From Bacillota bacterium (GTDB lineage: Bacteria > Bacillota > Bacilli > Alicyclobacillales > SLC66), in NCBI GenBank assembly GCA_021846285.1, contig JAJZCB010000021.1, positions 1 to 46,984 of the forward strand: DNA of 46,984 nucleotides, given 5' to 3'. Under the pieces are notes generated by a model. It had not been told where the DNA came from and did not search any database. It saw only the letters and a program-made list of their open reading frames with translations. Shown here piece after piece: positions 8,525 through 17,171 of the stretch; the first letter of the stretch is position 1; every line of letters begins with the position of its first letter. The translations under genes were made by a program, and so were the position numbers.

Positions 8525-9502
8525 ATGGCGGTGAAACGAAATGTATTGGTGGTTGCCGATTTGCGCGCAAACCAGTTGCGTAATGTCTCTTTCGAGGCTC
8601 TTGGCGCGGCGCGGATTATCGCAGACGGCGGTGCGGTAGCGGCCCTGTTGATCGGTCATGAGGTCTCCGGACTGGCTGCGTCTCTACGGGCTCATGGAGC
8701 GGATCAGGTGTACGCAACGGACCGGGAGGAGTTTGGTCAGTATGTGCCGGACCACTATGCGGCTGCCGTAGAACAGGCGATGGAAGCGTTCGCGCCGCAG
8801 GCTGTGCTGTTTGCGCACTCCGCCATCGGGCGGGATGTGGCGCCTATGGTGGCGGCTCGTCACCAGGCGGGGCAGGCCTCCGATGTGATTCATGTAGAAC
8901 TGGCCGGAGATGATGTGATCTTTACGCGGCCCATTTACGCAGGCAAGGCATTCGTGAAGGTCAACATAGCGGGTGACCTGATCGTGGCAACCATCCGGCC
9001 CAATAACTTGCCAGCCCATGAGGAAACGGGCGCATTGGGCAATGTGACGAATCTGGCGGTCCGACTCTCCGGCGATGTGTCGACACATGTGCGAGACGTA
9101 CTGAAAAAAGCGGTCTCCGGCGTCGATCTGTCTGAGGCGAAAATCATCGTGTCAGGTGGCCGCGGCGTGAAGAGCGCCGAAGGTTTCGCGTCGCTCCAGG
9201 AGCTTGCGGCCGTGCTTGGCGCGGCAGTCGGAGCATCGCGCGGGGCCTGTGACGCGGGCTACTGTGATTATTCGATGCAGATTGGCCAAACGGGCAAGGT
9301 CGTGACTCCGGATCTGTACATTGCGTGCGGGATCTCGGGAGCGATTCAGCATTTGGCCGGCATGTCCAATTCAAAAGTGATCGTGGCGATCAACAAGGAT
9401 CCGGAGGCGCCCATTTTCAAAGTGGCCGACTATGGGATCGTCGGCGACCTGTTCGAAGTGGTGCCTGCGCTAACGGAGGAGGCGCGCAAGCTGTTCGCCT
9501 GA
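8525..9502 (+). CDS. etfA: Electron transfer flavoprotein subunit alpha
   Basis: 325 residues from ATG 8525, with GGAGG upstream. EtfA holds the FAD of the ETF heterodimer. The C-terminal FAD-binding domain is clear: SGGRGVKSAEGF, GASRGACDAGY, QIGQTGKVVTPDLYIACGISG, QHLAGM, and INKDPEAPIFKVADYGIVGDLFEV. The N-terminal half is the usual variable alpha/beta domain. It would be co-transcribed with etfB; the acyl-CoA dehydrogenase partners are not in this window. Confidence 0.95.
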   Translation: MAVKRNVLVVADLRANQLRNVSFEALGAARIIADGGAVAALLIGHEVSGLAASLRAHGADQVYATDREEFGQYVPDHYAAAVEQAMEAFAPQAVLFAHSAIGRDVAPMVAARHQAGQASDVIHVELAGDDVIFTRPIYAGKAFVKVNIAGDLIVATIRPNNLPAHEETGALGNVTNLAVRLSGDVSTHVRDVLKKAVSGVDLSEAKIIVSGGRGVKSAEGFASLQELAAVLGAAVGASRGACDAGYCDYSMQIGQTGKVVTPDLYIACGISGAIQHLAGMSNSKVIVAINKDPEAPIFKVADYGIVGDLFEVVPALTEEARKLFA

Positions 9503-9636
9503 TCCGCCGCGATGTAGATCAGGGCGATGCATCCCCCATTTTTGCGCAATAGAGGGCTTGAGCCCGCGCATTTGATCATGCAGACACATTATCTACAGTG
9601 TATCGCTGATCTAAAGGCAAAGGGGGAGGAATCCAC

Positions 9637-9753
9637 ATGGGAGTCTTCGGTGGCTACACGCGCTGGGCCGTGGTGTTTCTGATCATCTTCGTCCTGTTCT
9701 TCCTGCTCGTACCGGTGTACACCACGCAGTGCACAACAGTTCCCGTGTACTAG
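9637..9753 (+). CDS. 38-residue membrane micro-protein, YjcZ-like sporulation family
   Basis: ATG 9637 with a strong Shine-Dalgarno GGGGGAGG at 9622-9629 (spacing 7), ending at TAG 9751-9753. The product begins MGVFGGYTRW, has one hydrophobic helix of about 18 residues (WAVVFLIIFVLFFLLVPV) and ends in a short polar tail with one cysteine. The glycine-rich opening plus single helix resembles YjcZ-family proteins, small membrane peptides common in spore formers and often spore-associated. The match is by overall pattern, since the sequence is too short for certainty. A terminator 20 bp downstream supports a single-gene transcript. Confidence 0.6.
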   Translation: MGVFGGYTRWAVVFLIIFVLFFLLVPVYTTQCTTVPVY

Positions 9754-9771
9754 TAAGAGGACCACTGACAG

Positions 9772-9812
9772 AACTACAAGCAGGCTGACGCCACGCTTGT
9801 AGTTTCTTCTGT
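9772..9812 (+). terminator. Intrinsic terminator after the micro-protein
   Basis: AACTACAAGC (9772-9781) pairs perfectly with GCTTGTAGTT (9795-9804) around a 13-nt loop and is followed by TCTTCTG, a short U-rich tail. Confidence 0.65.
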
Positions 9813-9830
9813 CGTGGGCAGCGTCAAGGG

Positions 9831-9860
9831 TTGACGCGCCCGCCTCAGGTATCTGATAAT
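9831..9860 (+). promoter_or_regulatory. Candidate sigma-A promoter for the namZ-like gene
   Basis: TTGACG (9831-9836), an 18-bp spacer and GATAAT (9855-9860) each match the consensus hexamers at 5 of 6 positions. It lies about 80 bp before the next start codon and just after a terminator. Confidence 0.55.
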
Positions 9861-9938
9861 CTGATCATTACGCACGAATGAGAGAATGTCGAGTCACTGC
9901 GCCGTCGTGAAATCGATCAGGAGAGTAGGCCACTGTGA

Positions 9939-11090
9939 ATGAAACTGGGAGTTGAAGCGCTGTTTGAACATCACACACATCTGATCGCGGGTAAAAAATT
10001 GGGTCTGGTCAGCAATTACACGATGACAGACAGCGGATTGGTTCCGGTCATCGATCTGTTTATGGAGGCGACAAACTGCGACGTAACCAAATTGTTCGGT
10101 CCAGAACACGGAGTTCGCAACAGCGCCAGGGAGGGTGAACACGTCTCCTTTGCCGTAGACCGCCACTCAGGGTTGCCTGCTCACAGCCTTTACGGAGACA
10201 CCAGAAAACCGACCGCGGACATGCTTGCTGAACTTGACGCGCTCGTCATTGATTTGCAAGATATAGGAACGAGATATTACACGAACATGAACACCGCAGC
10301 CCTCTGTATGGAGGCGTGTGCGTCAGTCGGCATGCCCTGCATTGTTCTTGACCGCCCAAATCCCATCGGAGCGGCGCGGGAAGGTTTTGTCATCGCAAAG
10401 GAGTTTGCTTCCTTCGTCGGAATGTATCCGATCGTAAATCGACACGGTCTGACGATGGGGGAACTGACTCTCCTCTACAACACTGTGAATGGAATCGGAT
10501 GCGATCTGACCGTTGTTCAGATGGAGGGGTGGAAGCACAGGATGTTCCTGGCTGATACCGGATTGCCGTTTGTGCCGCCATCGCCCAACACTTCAGGATT
10601 GGACATGATGATTCTCTATCCAGGCGCCTGCCTCTTCGAAGGAACGAATGTGAGCGTCGGCCGAGGTACGACCCATCCCTTTGAACTGACAGGAGCTCCC
10701 TGGATTGATGGGCACAAGCTGGCTCAACAGTTCAACAGACTCAATCTTCCTGGCGTTGTCGCGCGACCCGTGTACTTTACACCACACCACTGTCTGTATA
10801 GAGGGGAACTGTGCGAGGGCGTCCAGTTGCATATTACGGATCCTGCGCAAGTCCTCGCCCTTCGCACTGGTGTGTCACTCGTTCAGGAAGTGGCCAGCGC
10901 GTATCCGGATGAGTTTCAGTTTGTGACGCCGGACGGTGGGGGCCGACTGTTTTTTGATCTGCTCGCCGGCGATGATCGGTTGCGTACGCTTATCTCGCAA
11001 GGCATGGGCCACAGGTACTTCGAGGAAGAGCCGCGGGCTCTCACTGAGTTCTCCGCGTTTGCAGGCCGATTTGAACTATACGGGCGCTGA
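9939..11090 (+). CDS. namZ: DUF1343 / NamZ-type exo-beta-N-acetylmuramidase homologue, no signal peptide
   Basis: 383 residues from ATG 9939. An in-frame TGA at 9936-9938 directly precedes the ATG, so the protein cannot start further upstream. DUF1343 proteins (YbbC/NamZ of B. subtilis) release MurNAc from the non-reducing end of peptidoglycan fragments. Family features: LFGPEHGVRN, DALVIDLQDIGTRYYT, VLDRPNPIGA, FEGTNVSVGRGTTHPFELTGAPW, and TPHHCLYRGELCEGVQLHI. Unlike B. subtilis NamZ, which is exported, this begins MKLGVEALFEHH with no hydrophobic segment, so I infer cytoplasmic action, possibly on imported muropeptides. A serine hydrolase of the beta-lactamase fold follows at 105 bp. Confidence 0.85.
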   Translation: MKLGVEALFEHHTHLIAGKKLGLVSNYTMTDSGLVPVIDLFMEATNCDVTKLFGPEHGVRNSAREGEHVSFAVDRHSGLPAHSLYGDTRKPTADMLAELDALVIDLQDIGTRYYTNMNTAALCMEACASVGMPCIVLDRPNPIGAAREGFVIAKEFASFVGMYPIVNRHGLTMGELTLLYNTVNGIGCDLTVVQMEGWKHRMFLADTGLPFVPPSPNTSGLDMMILYPGACLFEGTNVSVGRGTTHPFELTGAPWIDGHKLAQQFNRLNLPGVVARPVYFTPHHCLYRGELCEGVQLHITDPAQVLALRTGVSLVQEVASAYPDEFQFVTPDGGGRLFFDLLAGDDRLRTLISQGMGHRYFEEEPRALTEFSAFAGRFELYGR

Positions 11091-11195
11091 AGGGGTGGGA
11101 TGACGCGTTTTAAGCGCATCTTGTCTCGACCATTATTGGGTACATGCCTATAATAGATGTCGTGGATATAAACCTGACTTGGTGGAGGCGTGATC

Positions 11196-12005
11196 ATGGA
11201 TTTCGCGGGCATGTGCAAACGAGTAGAGGAAATTGCAACGGAGGCGGGGGGCATTTGGGGTGTGGTCATTGAGCATCTGGAGACGGGAGAACGCTTCGCG
11301 ATGAACTCCGACCACCAGTTTTACGCTGCCAGTGTCATCAAGATGCCCATTATGAGTGCGGTCTACCGCGAGCAGTTGGCTGCGCGTCTGAATTTGCACG
11401 ATACAGTGACTTTGCATGCGCAGGATCAGGTAGGGGGATCCGGGGTGTTGCAACTTCTGACTCCCGGCGCGGAGATCACGATACAGGACCTGGTGACTCT
11501 GATGATCACTGTCAGTGACAACGCCGCTACCAATATGTTGATCGATGCATTGACGATTCCCGTGATTCAGGCTTCCATGGTGGAGGATGGGATGACATCC
11601 AGTGCCATCTACAACAAACTGCAGACTGTGCCGGCGGTTTTTAACGGACGCAACGCGATTACTGCGCAGGATGTCGCGACCTGGTGCAGTAAAGTGGCCA
11701 AGGGTGAACTGGTGTCATTATTTGCGTCGCTGCAGATGGTGAACGTGCTGAAGCGGCAACAGTATAGAAATAAACTGCCGGCTCTCCTTCCAGACCCGGA
11801 TAATCCGATTGTCGGCGGATTGCCGTTGTGGGAAATGGCCAATAAAACCGGCATGGTCACGGACATTGAACACGATGCGGGAATTTTATATTTGCCGGGA
11901 GCCAGTTTTGTCATCGTCACACTATCCTATCAGTGCCATGATGCCATACCGACCATGCAACGCATTGGCAGGACCGTTTACGATCACTGGCTGGAGTCGA
12001 GATAA
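11196..12005 (+). CDS. Class-A beta-lactamase-fold serine hydrolase, predicted cytoplasmic
   Basis: 269 residues from ATG 11196, chosen because GGTGGAGG (11181-11188) is 7 nt upstream; the GTG at 11190 would be too close. An in-frame TGA at 11175-11177 rules out a longer N-terminus. All penicillin-recognising motifs are present: SVIK with Ser46 and Lys49, SDN at 107-109, and KTG at 217-219. The size fits the beta-lactamase2 family. There is no signal peptide, so a periplasm-type beta-lactamase is unlikely; the neighbouring NamZ homologue suggests a role in cell-wall fragment turnover, for example amide or peptide cleavage of muropeptides. In B. subtilis namZ also neighbours a beta-lactamase-like amidase (AmiE), but that protein is exported and of another class. 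Fold certain, substrate unknown. Confidence 0.82.
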   Translation: MDFAGMCKRVEEIATEAGGIWGVVIEHLETGERFAMNSDHQFYAASVIKMPIMSAVYREQLAARLNLHDTVTLHAQDQVGGSGVLQLLTPGAEITIQDLVTLMITVSDNAATNMLIDALTIPVIQASMVEDGMTSSAIYNKLQTVPAVFNGRNAITAQDVATWCSKVAKGELVSLFASLQMVNVLKRQQYRNKLPALLPDPDNPIVGGLPLWEMANKTGMVTDIEHDAGILYLPGASFVIVTLSYQCHDAIPTMQRIGRTVYDHWLESR

Positions 12006-12076
12006 GGCAGGTTGCGGCGAAGCTATGTTGTATAATAGATTCACAGGTATTCCTGACACGATCGGGAGGCAACGCA

Positions 12077-13285
12077 ATGATTATTGAACCAAAAATTCGC
12101 GGCTTTATATGCACCACCGCTCATCCGCAGGGATGTGCTGAGCATGTTCGGGAGCAGATTGCGTTCGTTCGCGCAAAGCGTCCGATTCAGGGCGTCAAGA
12201 ATGCGCTTGTGATCGGTTCTTCGACAGGATACGGTCTCGCCAGTCGCATCACCGCAGCGTTTGGGGCGAACGCGGGCACAATCGGCGTGTGCTTTGAGAA
12301 GCCGGCTTCAGGCAATCGGACTGCGAGCGCCGGGTGGTATAACACGGCTGCATTTGAAATCGCGGCCAAGGAGCATGGAGTCATGGCCAGGACGATTAAC
12401 GGCGACGCCTTTTCGGACGCGGTGAAAAAGGAGACGATCGCCGCGATTCGGGAAGAGTGCGGACAGGTCGATCTTGTGATATACAGTCTGGCGTCGCCGC
12501 GTCGGGTCCATCCCCGCACGGGCGAGACGTTTTCATCGGTGTTGAAGCCCGTTGGCAGATCATTTACCAGCAAAACGGTCAATGTGCAAAGCGGTGTAGT
12601 GACAGAGGTGACTCTCGATCCCGCGTCGCAAGACGACATTCGCAACACGGTGGCCGTCATGGGCGGGGAAGACTGGAATCTGTGGATCGAAGCGTTGGAT
12701 CAGGCGGGGGTGCTGGCGCAAGGCGCCATTACGACAGCCTATTCCTATGTCGGACCCGAACTCACCTACGCCATCTATCGTGAAGGCACCATCGGGCGAG
12801 CGAAAGACGATCTGGAAGATACGGCCCTAACGCTTGACGCTCGCCTGGAACTCTCTGGAGGCCGCGCTTTTGTTTCCGTCAACAAGGCGGTGGTTACTCA
12901 GTCAAGTTCCGCGATTCCCGTGGTGCCTCTGTACATATCGCTGTTGTTTCGCGTGATGAAAGAGCGCGGCCTGCATGAAGGCTGTATTGAACAAATGTAT
13001 CGCCTGTTTGCGGAACGGGTGTATTCTGACGGGCCAGTATCCGTGGACGAGCGGGGCCGCGTGCGTATGGACGACTGGGAGATGCGGTCCGATGTTCAGG
13101 CGGTCGTGGATGAGCTGTGGCAGCGGGCGCAGACGGGCAGTCTCACGGACATCGCGGATCTGGGCGGGTATCGCGAGGACTTTTTGAAACTGTTTGGGTT
13201 CGGTTTTCCCGACGTGGACTATGACGCGGACACATCTCCAGATGTTCCGATTCCGTCAGTGGCGCCGATCGAAGAAGGCGTGTAG
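12077..13285 (+). CDS. fabV: FabV-type enoyl-ACP / trans-2-enoyl-CoA reductase
   Basis: 402 residues from ATG 12077 (GGGAGGC upstream). FabV and TER reduce trans-2-enoyl thioesters with NADH in fatty-acid synthesis or short-chain fermentation. The opening MIIEPKIRGFICTTAHPQGC is diagnostic. The Rossmann motif is GSSTGYGL (47-54) and the active-site pair is Tyr234-x8-Lys243, the FabV spacing rather than the x6 of FabI. YSLASPRR (136-143) and MGGEDWNLWI (195-204) are also family marks. FabV is usually insensitive to triclosan. It is not in a fab cluster here, so either role (ACP or CoA substrate) is possible. Confidence 0.9.
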   Translation: MIIEPKIRGFICTTAHPQGCAEHVREQIAFVRAKRPIQGVKNALVIGSSTGYGLASRITAAFGANAGTIGVCFEKPASGNRTASAGWYNTAAFEIAAKEHGVMARTINGDAFSDAVKKETIAAIREECGQVDLVIYSLASPRRVHPRTGETFSSVLKPVGRSFTSKTVNVQSGVVTEVTLDPASQDDIRNTVAVMGGEDWNLWIEALDQAGVLAQGAITTAYSYVGPELTYAIYREGTIGRAKDDLEDTALTLDARLELSGGRAFVSVNKAVVTQSSSAIPVVPLYISLLFRVMKERGLHEGCIEQMYRLFAERVYSDGPVSVDERGRVRMDDWEMRSDVQAVVDELWQRAQTGSLTDIADLGGYREDFLKLFGFGFPDVDYDADTSPDVPIPSVAPIEEGV

Positions 13286-13339
13286 AGGCGCGGCGCCATG
13301 CGCGCGCCGAATGTTCAAGGGATGAGAATCTACGAATGA

Positions 13340-13364
13340 CAAAGGGGCCCCAGGGGCCCCTTTG
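13340..13364. terminator. Bidirectional terminator between convergent genes
   Basis: An 11-bp perfect stem (CAAAGGGGCCC at 13340-13350 with its complement at 13354-13364) and a 3-nt loop lie between fabV (+) and the YcdB/SLH gene (-). There is no long T-run; the position between convergent stop codons supports termination for both sides. Confidence 0.7.
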
Positions 13365-13387
13365 CTGTCAATCAGACACGTCTGTCA

Positions 13388-15685
13388 TCAGGGATGCTGT
13401 TGTTCCTGACTGTACAATTGCATGGTTGTCACAACCGCAACCGCTGCGTCGGCGACTGTGAGCGGTTGTGTGGGCAGGAACTTGCCGCCTACAGAAGGAA
13501 TGATCCCCAGTTTCGCGACAATGGCGGCGTCGCCTCTGAACTGGGCGGGAATCGCGGAAGCGTCCGCGAAATTGACGGAAAACAACCCGGTCTGCTTGGC
13601 CAATTCGTGCCAGCCCATGAAACCCACAATCCAGTCGGCGGCTCGTTCACGAGTGATCGGAGAATCAGGCGAGAAGTTGCCGCCCGGTTTGAGCCAGCCC
13701 TGGGTCACCGCCTGCTGCACAAAGGAATAGTATTTGCTCGTCTGCGAAACGTCGGCAAATGCGGCTGAGGATGGAGTTCCGCCACCGTAGAAGACGCCGT
13801 CCGCTTCGACTAGCAGTCGAATGAACTGGCCTCTTGTCATGGAGCTGTTTGGGTGCACTTTCCCGTTTTGCACCTTGAGCAGGCCCCGGTTCACCAAGAG
13901 ATTCATGTCCTGCGCTCCGTAATGTCCTTTGATGTCCGAGGGCTCTTTTACACCTGCGGTCGGGGGATACCCCTGCGTCTGCCATTGCCCTGTGTTGGCG
14001 TTGTAGATATCCGGTGAAGAGTTCTGTTGCGGCGCGTAAACGAGCATGGCCGTGGAGCCGATCGTCTGCGGACCATAACCCGTGACTTTCGAAGACGCGA
14101 GTTGATACGGCATGACATACATCAACTGCAGGGGATCCTTCGCGACAGAGGCGGCCTCTGCGGTGCTCACCGGTACGACTGCGCCGACGGCGGGATAAGT
14201 GACGCCTGAGTTCAGGAAGGCATTGTATTCGACCACCTGCCCAGTGCTCAGATTGACGCCGACGCTGATCTGGTTTTCTGTTGCGATGCCGTTGACCAGC
14301 ATCGAGAATGACTCTTGTGCGATGTTGTTATTGCCAGACCCGTAAAATGGCGATGGTCCGTCATAAGTCACGCCTCCCGTCATGGTCGGCAACGCCTTCT
14401 CGACAAATGACGCAGCGGCCGCCTCCGCCTGTGCACTGGTGAGAGCGGTCTGAGACGAAGATCCGGAAGAAGGGGAGCCTGGTCCCATCTGGTATTCATT
14501 CATATTTTCAAGGAGGCCCGTTGCAGCGTCTATGGTGATGTCGAGCCCGGTTGAGGAGTTTTGATCAGTGTAGTTGAAGTTCCATGTCATCTGCGTAGCT
14601 TGCCCTGGATTGGTATACGACTGGTAATTGGAATTCACCAGAGTGAAGTTGCCGGAAGTCGGCAGCAAGGCGGACGCCGCCTTTTGTGCCTGGGATTCTG
14701 ACAGCGGCTTGGCGAGTGGGGCGGGCAGTGTGTCGGGGCCGCCCGTCACCAGCGGCGTCAAAGACGGCGCGTTCGACGCTTGGGCCGCCTGTCCGTTGGT
14801 TTGCAGCAGGGCGCCCGTAACGGGGTCGAACCACGGCGACATGGCCTGTTGTCCAGCCAGCGGACTATACATGGCATTAGTGCTCTGGGACGGCAGATAA
14901 GCCACTATCATCTGCGGTTTCTGCGAAAACGGCGAGTAGAGATAAGCGTAACTCAAATGCAGGCCGAGGGCTGCGCCGTAAGTTTGGTCGAGCTGAGCAA
15001 CGGGCATGATATTGGCCGGCGGAGTCGGAAAGGCGGCGTGCTGCCAGTTGAATGTGTAACTGGTCAGACGACCGTCCTGACCGATCCCGATCTGCGCATT
15101 GTCGAAGGCCACCATGACGCCGTTTACCTTGCGGGCAAAGACAAACGAATACTGTCCAACTGGCGGCTTGTACTGTGGACCCGAGGGATTTGACTGCAGC
15201 GAGAGTTCCCCTGCCTGCGCGGGGGCGAGTTTTTGCAGCCATGTCTGGGCGGCTGCGGCAGCCTGCGCCTGTGTAATGCCGGGGCTAAGGTTCCATCCGG
15301 TTTGACTGGAGAAGTTGAATACTTGAAGGATCTGTCCCGTATCGGCGTTTACGGTGACGGAGATGTTTTGACCTCCCGGACCCATCGGTCCCCCCTGCCA
15401 GTTCATGATGTAAACGGGTATCTGTCCACCGTTCCAGGAGGATTGATAGTTTACTCCCTGCTGGGTGTATGTGCTGGGGATGCCCAGTGTTTTCGCCGCA
15501 GCCGCAGCGACCTGAGCGGCCGTCAAGGCAGGCGGAACGGTGGACTGCGATGAACTGCCCGCCGACGTGCCAGTTCCGCTGGAACTGCCGGTAGCGGCGC
15601 TCGCGTAAGCTGGCTGGAGCAAGAGTGCAGTTAGCAGTCCGGCCGAAGTGCCAAGCCACAAACGGTCGCGAAAAGACTTGCGCAT
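13388..15685 (-). CDS. Secreted YcdB/YcdC-domain protein with C-terminal S-layer-homology domains
   Basis: 765 residues; ATG at 15683-15685 with AGAGGAGA upstream on the minus strand. A signal peptide (MRKSFRDRLW, hydrophobic core, AYASA-AT at about 31) is followed by a Ser/Thr/Gly linker. Two large repeats follow (about 50-300 and 330-560), each with PepSY-like helices ending in VNADTGQIL or IDAATGLLEN, as in YcdB/YcdC proteins. Three SLH-like modules (about 578-755) include SSMTRGQFIRLLVEADGV and SPITRERAADWIVGFM; SLH domains tether proteins to cell-wall polymers. The protein is thus surface-anchored; PepSY-like modules often inhibit proteases or sense the envelope, but no function can be assigned. 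Monocistronic, ending against a bidirectional terminator. Confidence 0.85.
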   Translation of the reverse strand: MRKSFRDRLWLGTSAGLLTALLLQPAYASAATGSSSGTGTSAGSSSQSTVPPALTAAQVAAAAAKTLGIPSTYTQQGVNYQSSWNGGQIPVYIMNWQGGPMGPGGQNISVTVNADTGQILQVFNFSSQTGWNLSPGITQAQAAAAAQTWLQKLAPAQAGELSLQSNPSGPQYKPPVGQYSFVFARKVNGVMVAFDNAQIGIGQDGRLTSYTFNWQHAAFPTPPANIMPVAQLDQTYGAALGLHLSYAYLYSPFSQKPQMIVAYLPSQSTNAMYSPLAGQQAMSPWFDPVTGALLQTNGQAAQASNAPSLTPLVTGGPDTLPAPLAKPLSESQAQKAASALLPTSGNFTLVNSNYQSYTNPGQATQMTWNFNYTDQNSSTGLDITIDAATGLLENMNEYQMGPGSPSSGSSSQTALTSAQAEAAAASFVEKALPTMTGGVTYDGPSPFYGSGNNNIAQESFSMLVNGIATENQISVGVNLSTGQVVEYNAFLNSGVTYPAVGAVVPVSTAEAASVAKDPLQLMYVMPYQLASSKVTGYGPQTIGSTAMLVYAPQQNSSPDIYNANTGQWQTQGYPPTAGVKEPSDIKGHYGAQDMNLLVNRGLLKVQNGKVHPNSSMTRGQFIRLLVEADGVFYGGGTPSSAAFADVSQTSKYYSFVQQAVTQGWLKPGGNFSPDSPITRERAADWIVGFMGWHELAKQTGLFSVNFADASAIPAQFRGDAAIVAKLGIIPSVGGKFLPTQPLTVADAAVAVVTTMQLYSQEQQHP

Positions 15686-15950
15686 AGATCCATCTCCTCT
15701 AGAAAAATATCCCTACGACTATTAGACGTTGACGAGTGGCAAAAGGTTGCATGATTTGGTCCATTTTTGAAAATTTTTATTTACAAGAGCCGTAGAACCA
15801 TGCTTTGGCCTGGGAGGTAGAAGGCATGCTCTTGATCCCCCACAGCTAGTGTAATAAACTGCAAGCATGGTGCAGCAACAGAATACATAGGATCTTCCGC
15901 CGAGCGCGTCGACGCGGGCGAGCCCGGAAGGTGCAAGGAGAGATGACCGG

Positions 15951-17045
15951 ATGAGTGAGCAGACGGACAGGAAACTGAAGATTGGCATCATTGGTTGCGG
16001 AGGGATCGCCCGAGGAAAACACATGCCAAGCCTGGGAAAACTATCGCAGGTGGACATGACGGCATTTTGCGATCTGAACGCGGCGCAGGCACAGGCGGCT
16101 GCGAAACAGTATGGCGGCGCAGACGCCGCGGTATACACCGATTACCGGGAACTGTTAAAGGATCACAGCATCGATGTAGTGCACGTCTGCACTCCCAATG
16201 CTTCGCATGCGGATATAACGGTAGCGGCTCTTGAAGCGGGCAAGCACGTCATGTGCGAAAAACCGATGGCAAAGACGGTGGAAGGTGCTCGCCGTATGTT
16301 GGAAGCGGCCAAGCGGACGGGCAAGAAACTGACCATCGGTTACAACAACCGGTTTCGCCCAGACAGTGTGTATCTCCATGAAGTGTGCGCGCGCGGCGAT
16401 CTGGGGGACATCTATTTCGCGAAAGCGCATGCGATCAGACGGCGGGCAGTGCCGACCTGGGGCGTGTTTTTGGACGAAGAGCAGCAGGGAGGCGGACCCC
16501 TGATTGACATTGGCACCCATGCTCTCGATCTTGCTTTATGGATGATGGATAACTATGAACCGAAACTGGTCGTGGGCACGACGTATCACAAACTCGGCGG
16601 CAGACCCAATTCGGCCAATGCGTGGGGTCCGTGGGATCCGGCAAAGTTCCAGGTTGAGGACTCCGCCTTCGGATTTGTCGTGATGAAAAATGGGGCAACC
16701 ATTGTCCTTGAATCCAGTTGGGCGCTCAATACTCTGCAGACGGGCGAAGCGCGCTGCACACTCTGCGGAACGGAAGGCGGAGCGGATATGCAGGAAGGCC
16801 TGCGCATCAATGGCGAGGACTTCGGCAGATTGTACGCCACCAAAGTTCAATTGGAAGCGGGAGGCGTGGATTTCTACGACGGAACGGAGGAGAGTTCGGC
16901 CGATCGTGAAGCCAGAGAATGGATCGAGGCCGTCCAGAGCGACGCTGACCCGGTTGTGAAGCCTGAACAGGCGCTGGTTGTTACAGAAATACTGGCGGCC
17001 ATTTACGAATCGGCTCGCACGGGTGAAGCGGTGTATTTCGAGTAG
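15951..17045 (+). CDS. Gfo/Idh/MocA-family NAD(P)-dependent oxidoreductase
   Basis: 364 residues from ATG 15951 with AAGGAGAG upstream. N-terminal Rossmann domain (IGIIGCGGIARGKH, glycine motif at 15-20) and the family CEKPMAKT motif (about residues 102-109) that holds the catalytic lysine. GGGPLIDIGTHALDLALWMM supplies the usual Asp/His active-site pair. Such enzymes oxidise or reduce sugars, inositols and related polyols in the cytoplasm; the substrate cannot be told from sequence. No sugar transporter lies next to it; its downstream neighbour is the phosphate transporter. Confidence 0.88.
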   Translation: MSEQTDRKLKIGIIGCGGIARGKHMPSLGKLSQVDMTAFCDLNAAQAQAAAKQYGGADAAVYTDYRELLKDHSIDVVHVCTPNASHADITVAALEAGKHVMCEKPMAKTVEGARRMLEAAKRTGKKLTIGYNNRFRPDSVYLHEVCARGDLGDIYFAKAHAIRRRAVPTWGVFLDEEQQGGGPLIDIGTHALDLALWMMDNYEPKLVVGTTYHKLGGRPNSANAWGPWDPAKFQVEDSAFGFVVMKNGATIVLESSWALNTLQTGEARCTLCGTEGGADMQEGLRINGEDFGRLYATKVQLEAGGVDFYDGTEESSADREAREWIEAVQSDADPVVKPEQALVVTEILAAIYESARTGEAVYFE

Positions 17046-17103
17046 ACTCGCGGACTTCGGGATTATGAAGATTTCCTAAAGATGCATTCAGTCTCTGCCG
17101 TTC

Positions 17104-17147
17104 TTTATAATTTCTTAACAGTTTTCGTCTATCGTTCATCCTATAGG
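17104..17147 (+). promoter_or_regulatory. Candidate Pho box and promoter before pstB
   Basis: TTTATA (17104-17109) and TTAACA (17115-17120) both fit the PhoP repeat consensus TT(A/C/T)A(C/T)A and are spaced by 5 bp; two weaker repeats (CGTCTA, CATCCT) continue the 11-bp period. A possible -10, TATAGG (17142-17147), follows. PhoP control is inferred. Confidence 0.5.
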
Positions 17148-17171
17148 ATAGTGCTGAAGGAGAGCGTGGCC

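Noticed and set aside
11149-11154. TATAAT as promoter of the beta-lactamase-fold gene
   Set aside because: Perfect -10 but no -35 at 16-18 bp; the nearest TTG-type hexamer is 22 bp away, so a promoter is possible but not supported enough to list.
12031-12036. TATAAT as promoter of fabV
   Set aside because: Same reason: only a TTGCGG with a 13-bp spacer lies upstream.
15722-16138. 138-codon minus-strand frame before the Gfo/Idh/MocA gene
   Set aside because: It overlaps the start of the oxidoreductase gene, is cysteine-rich without pattern and has no ribosome site.
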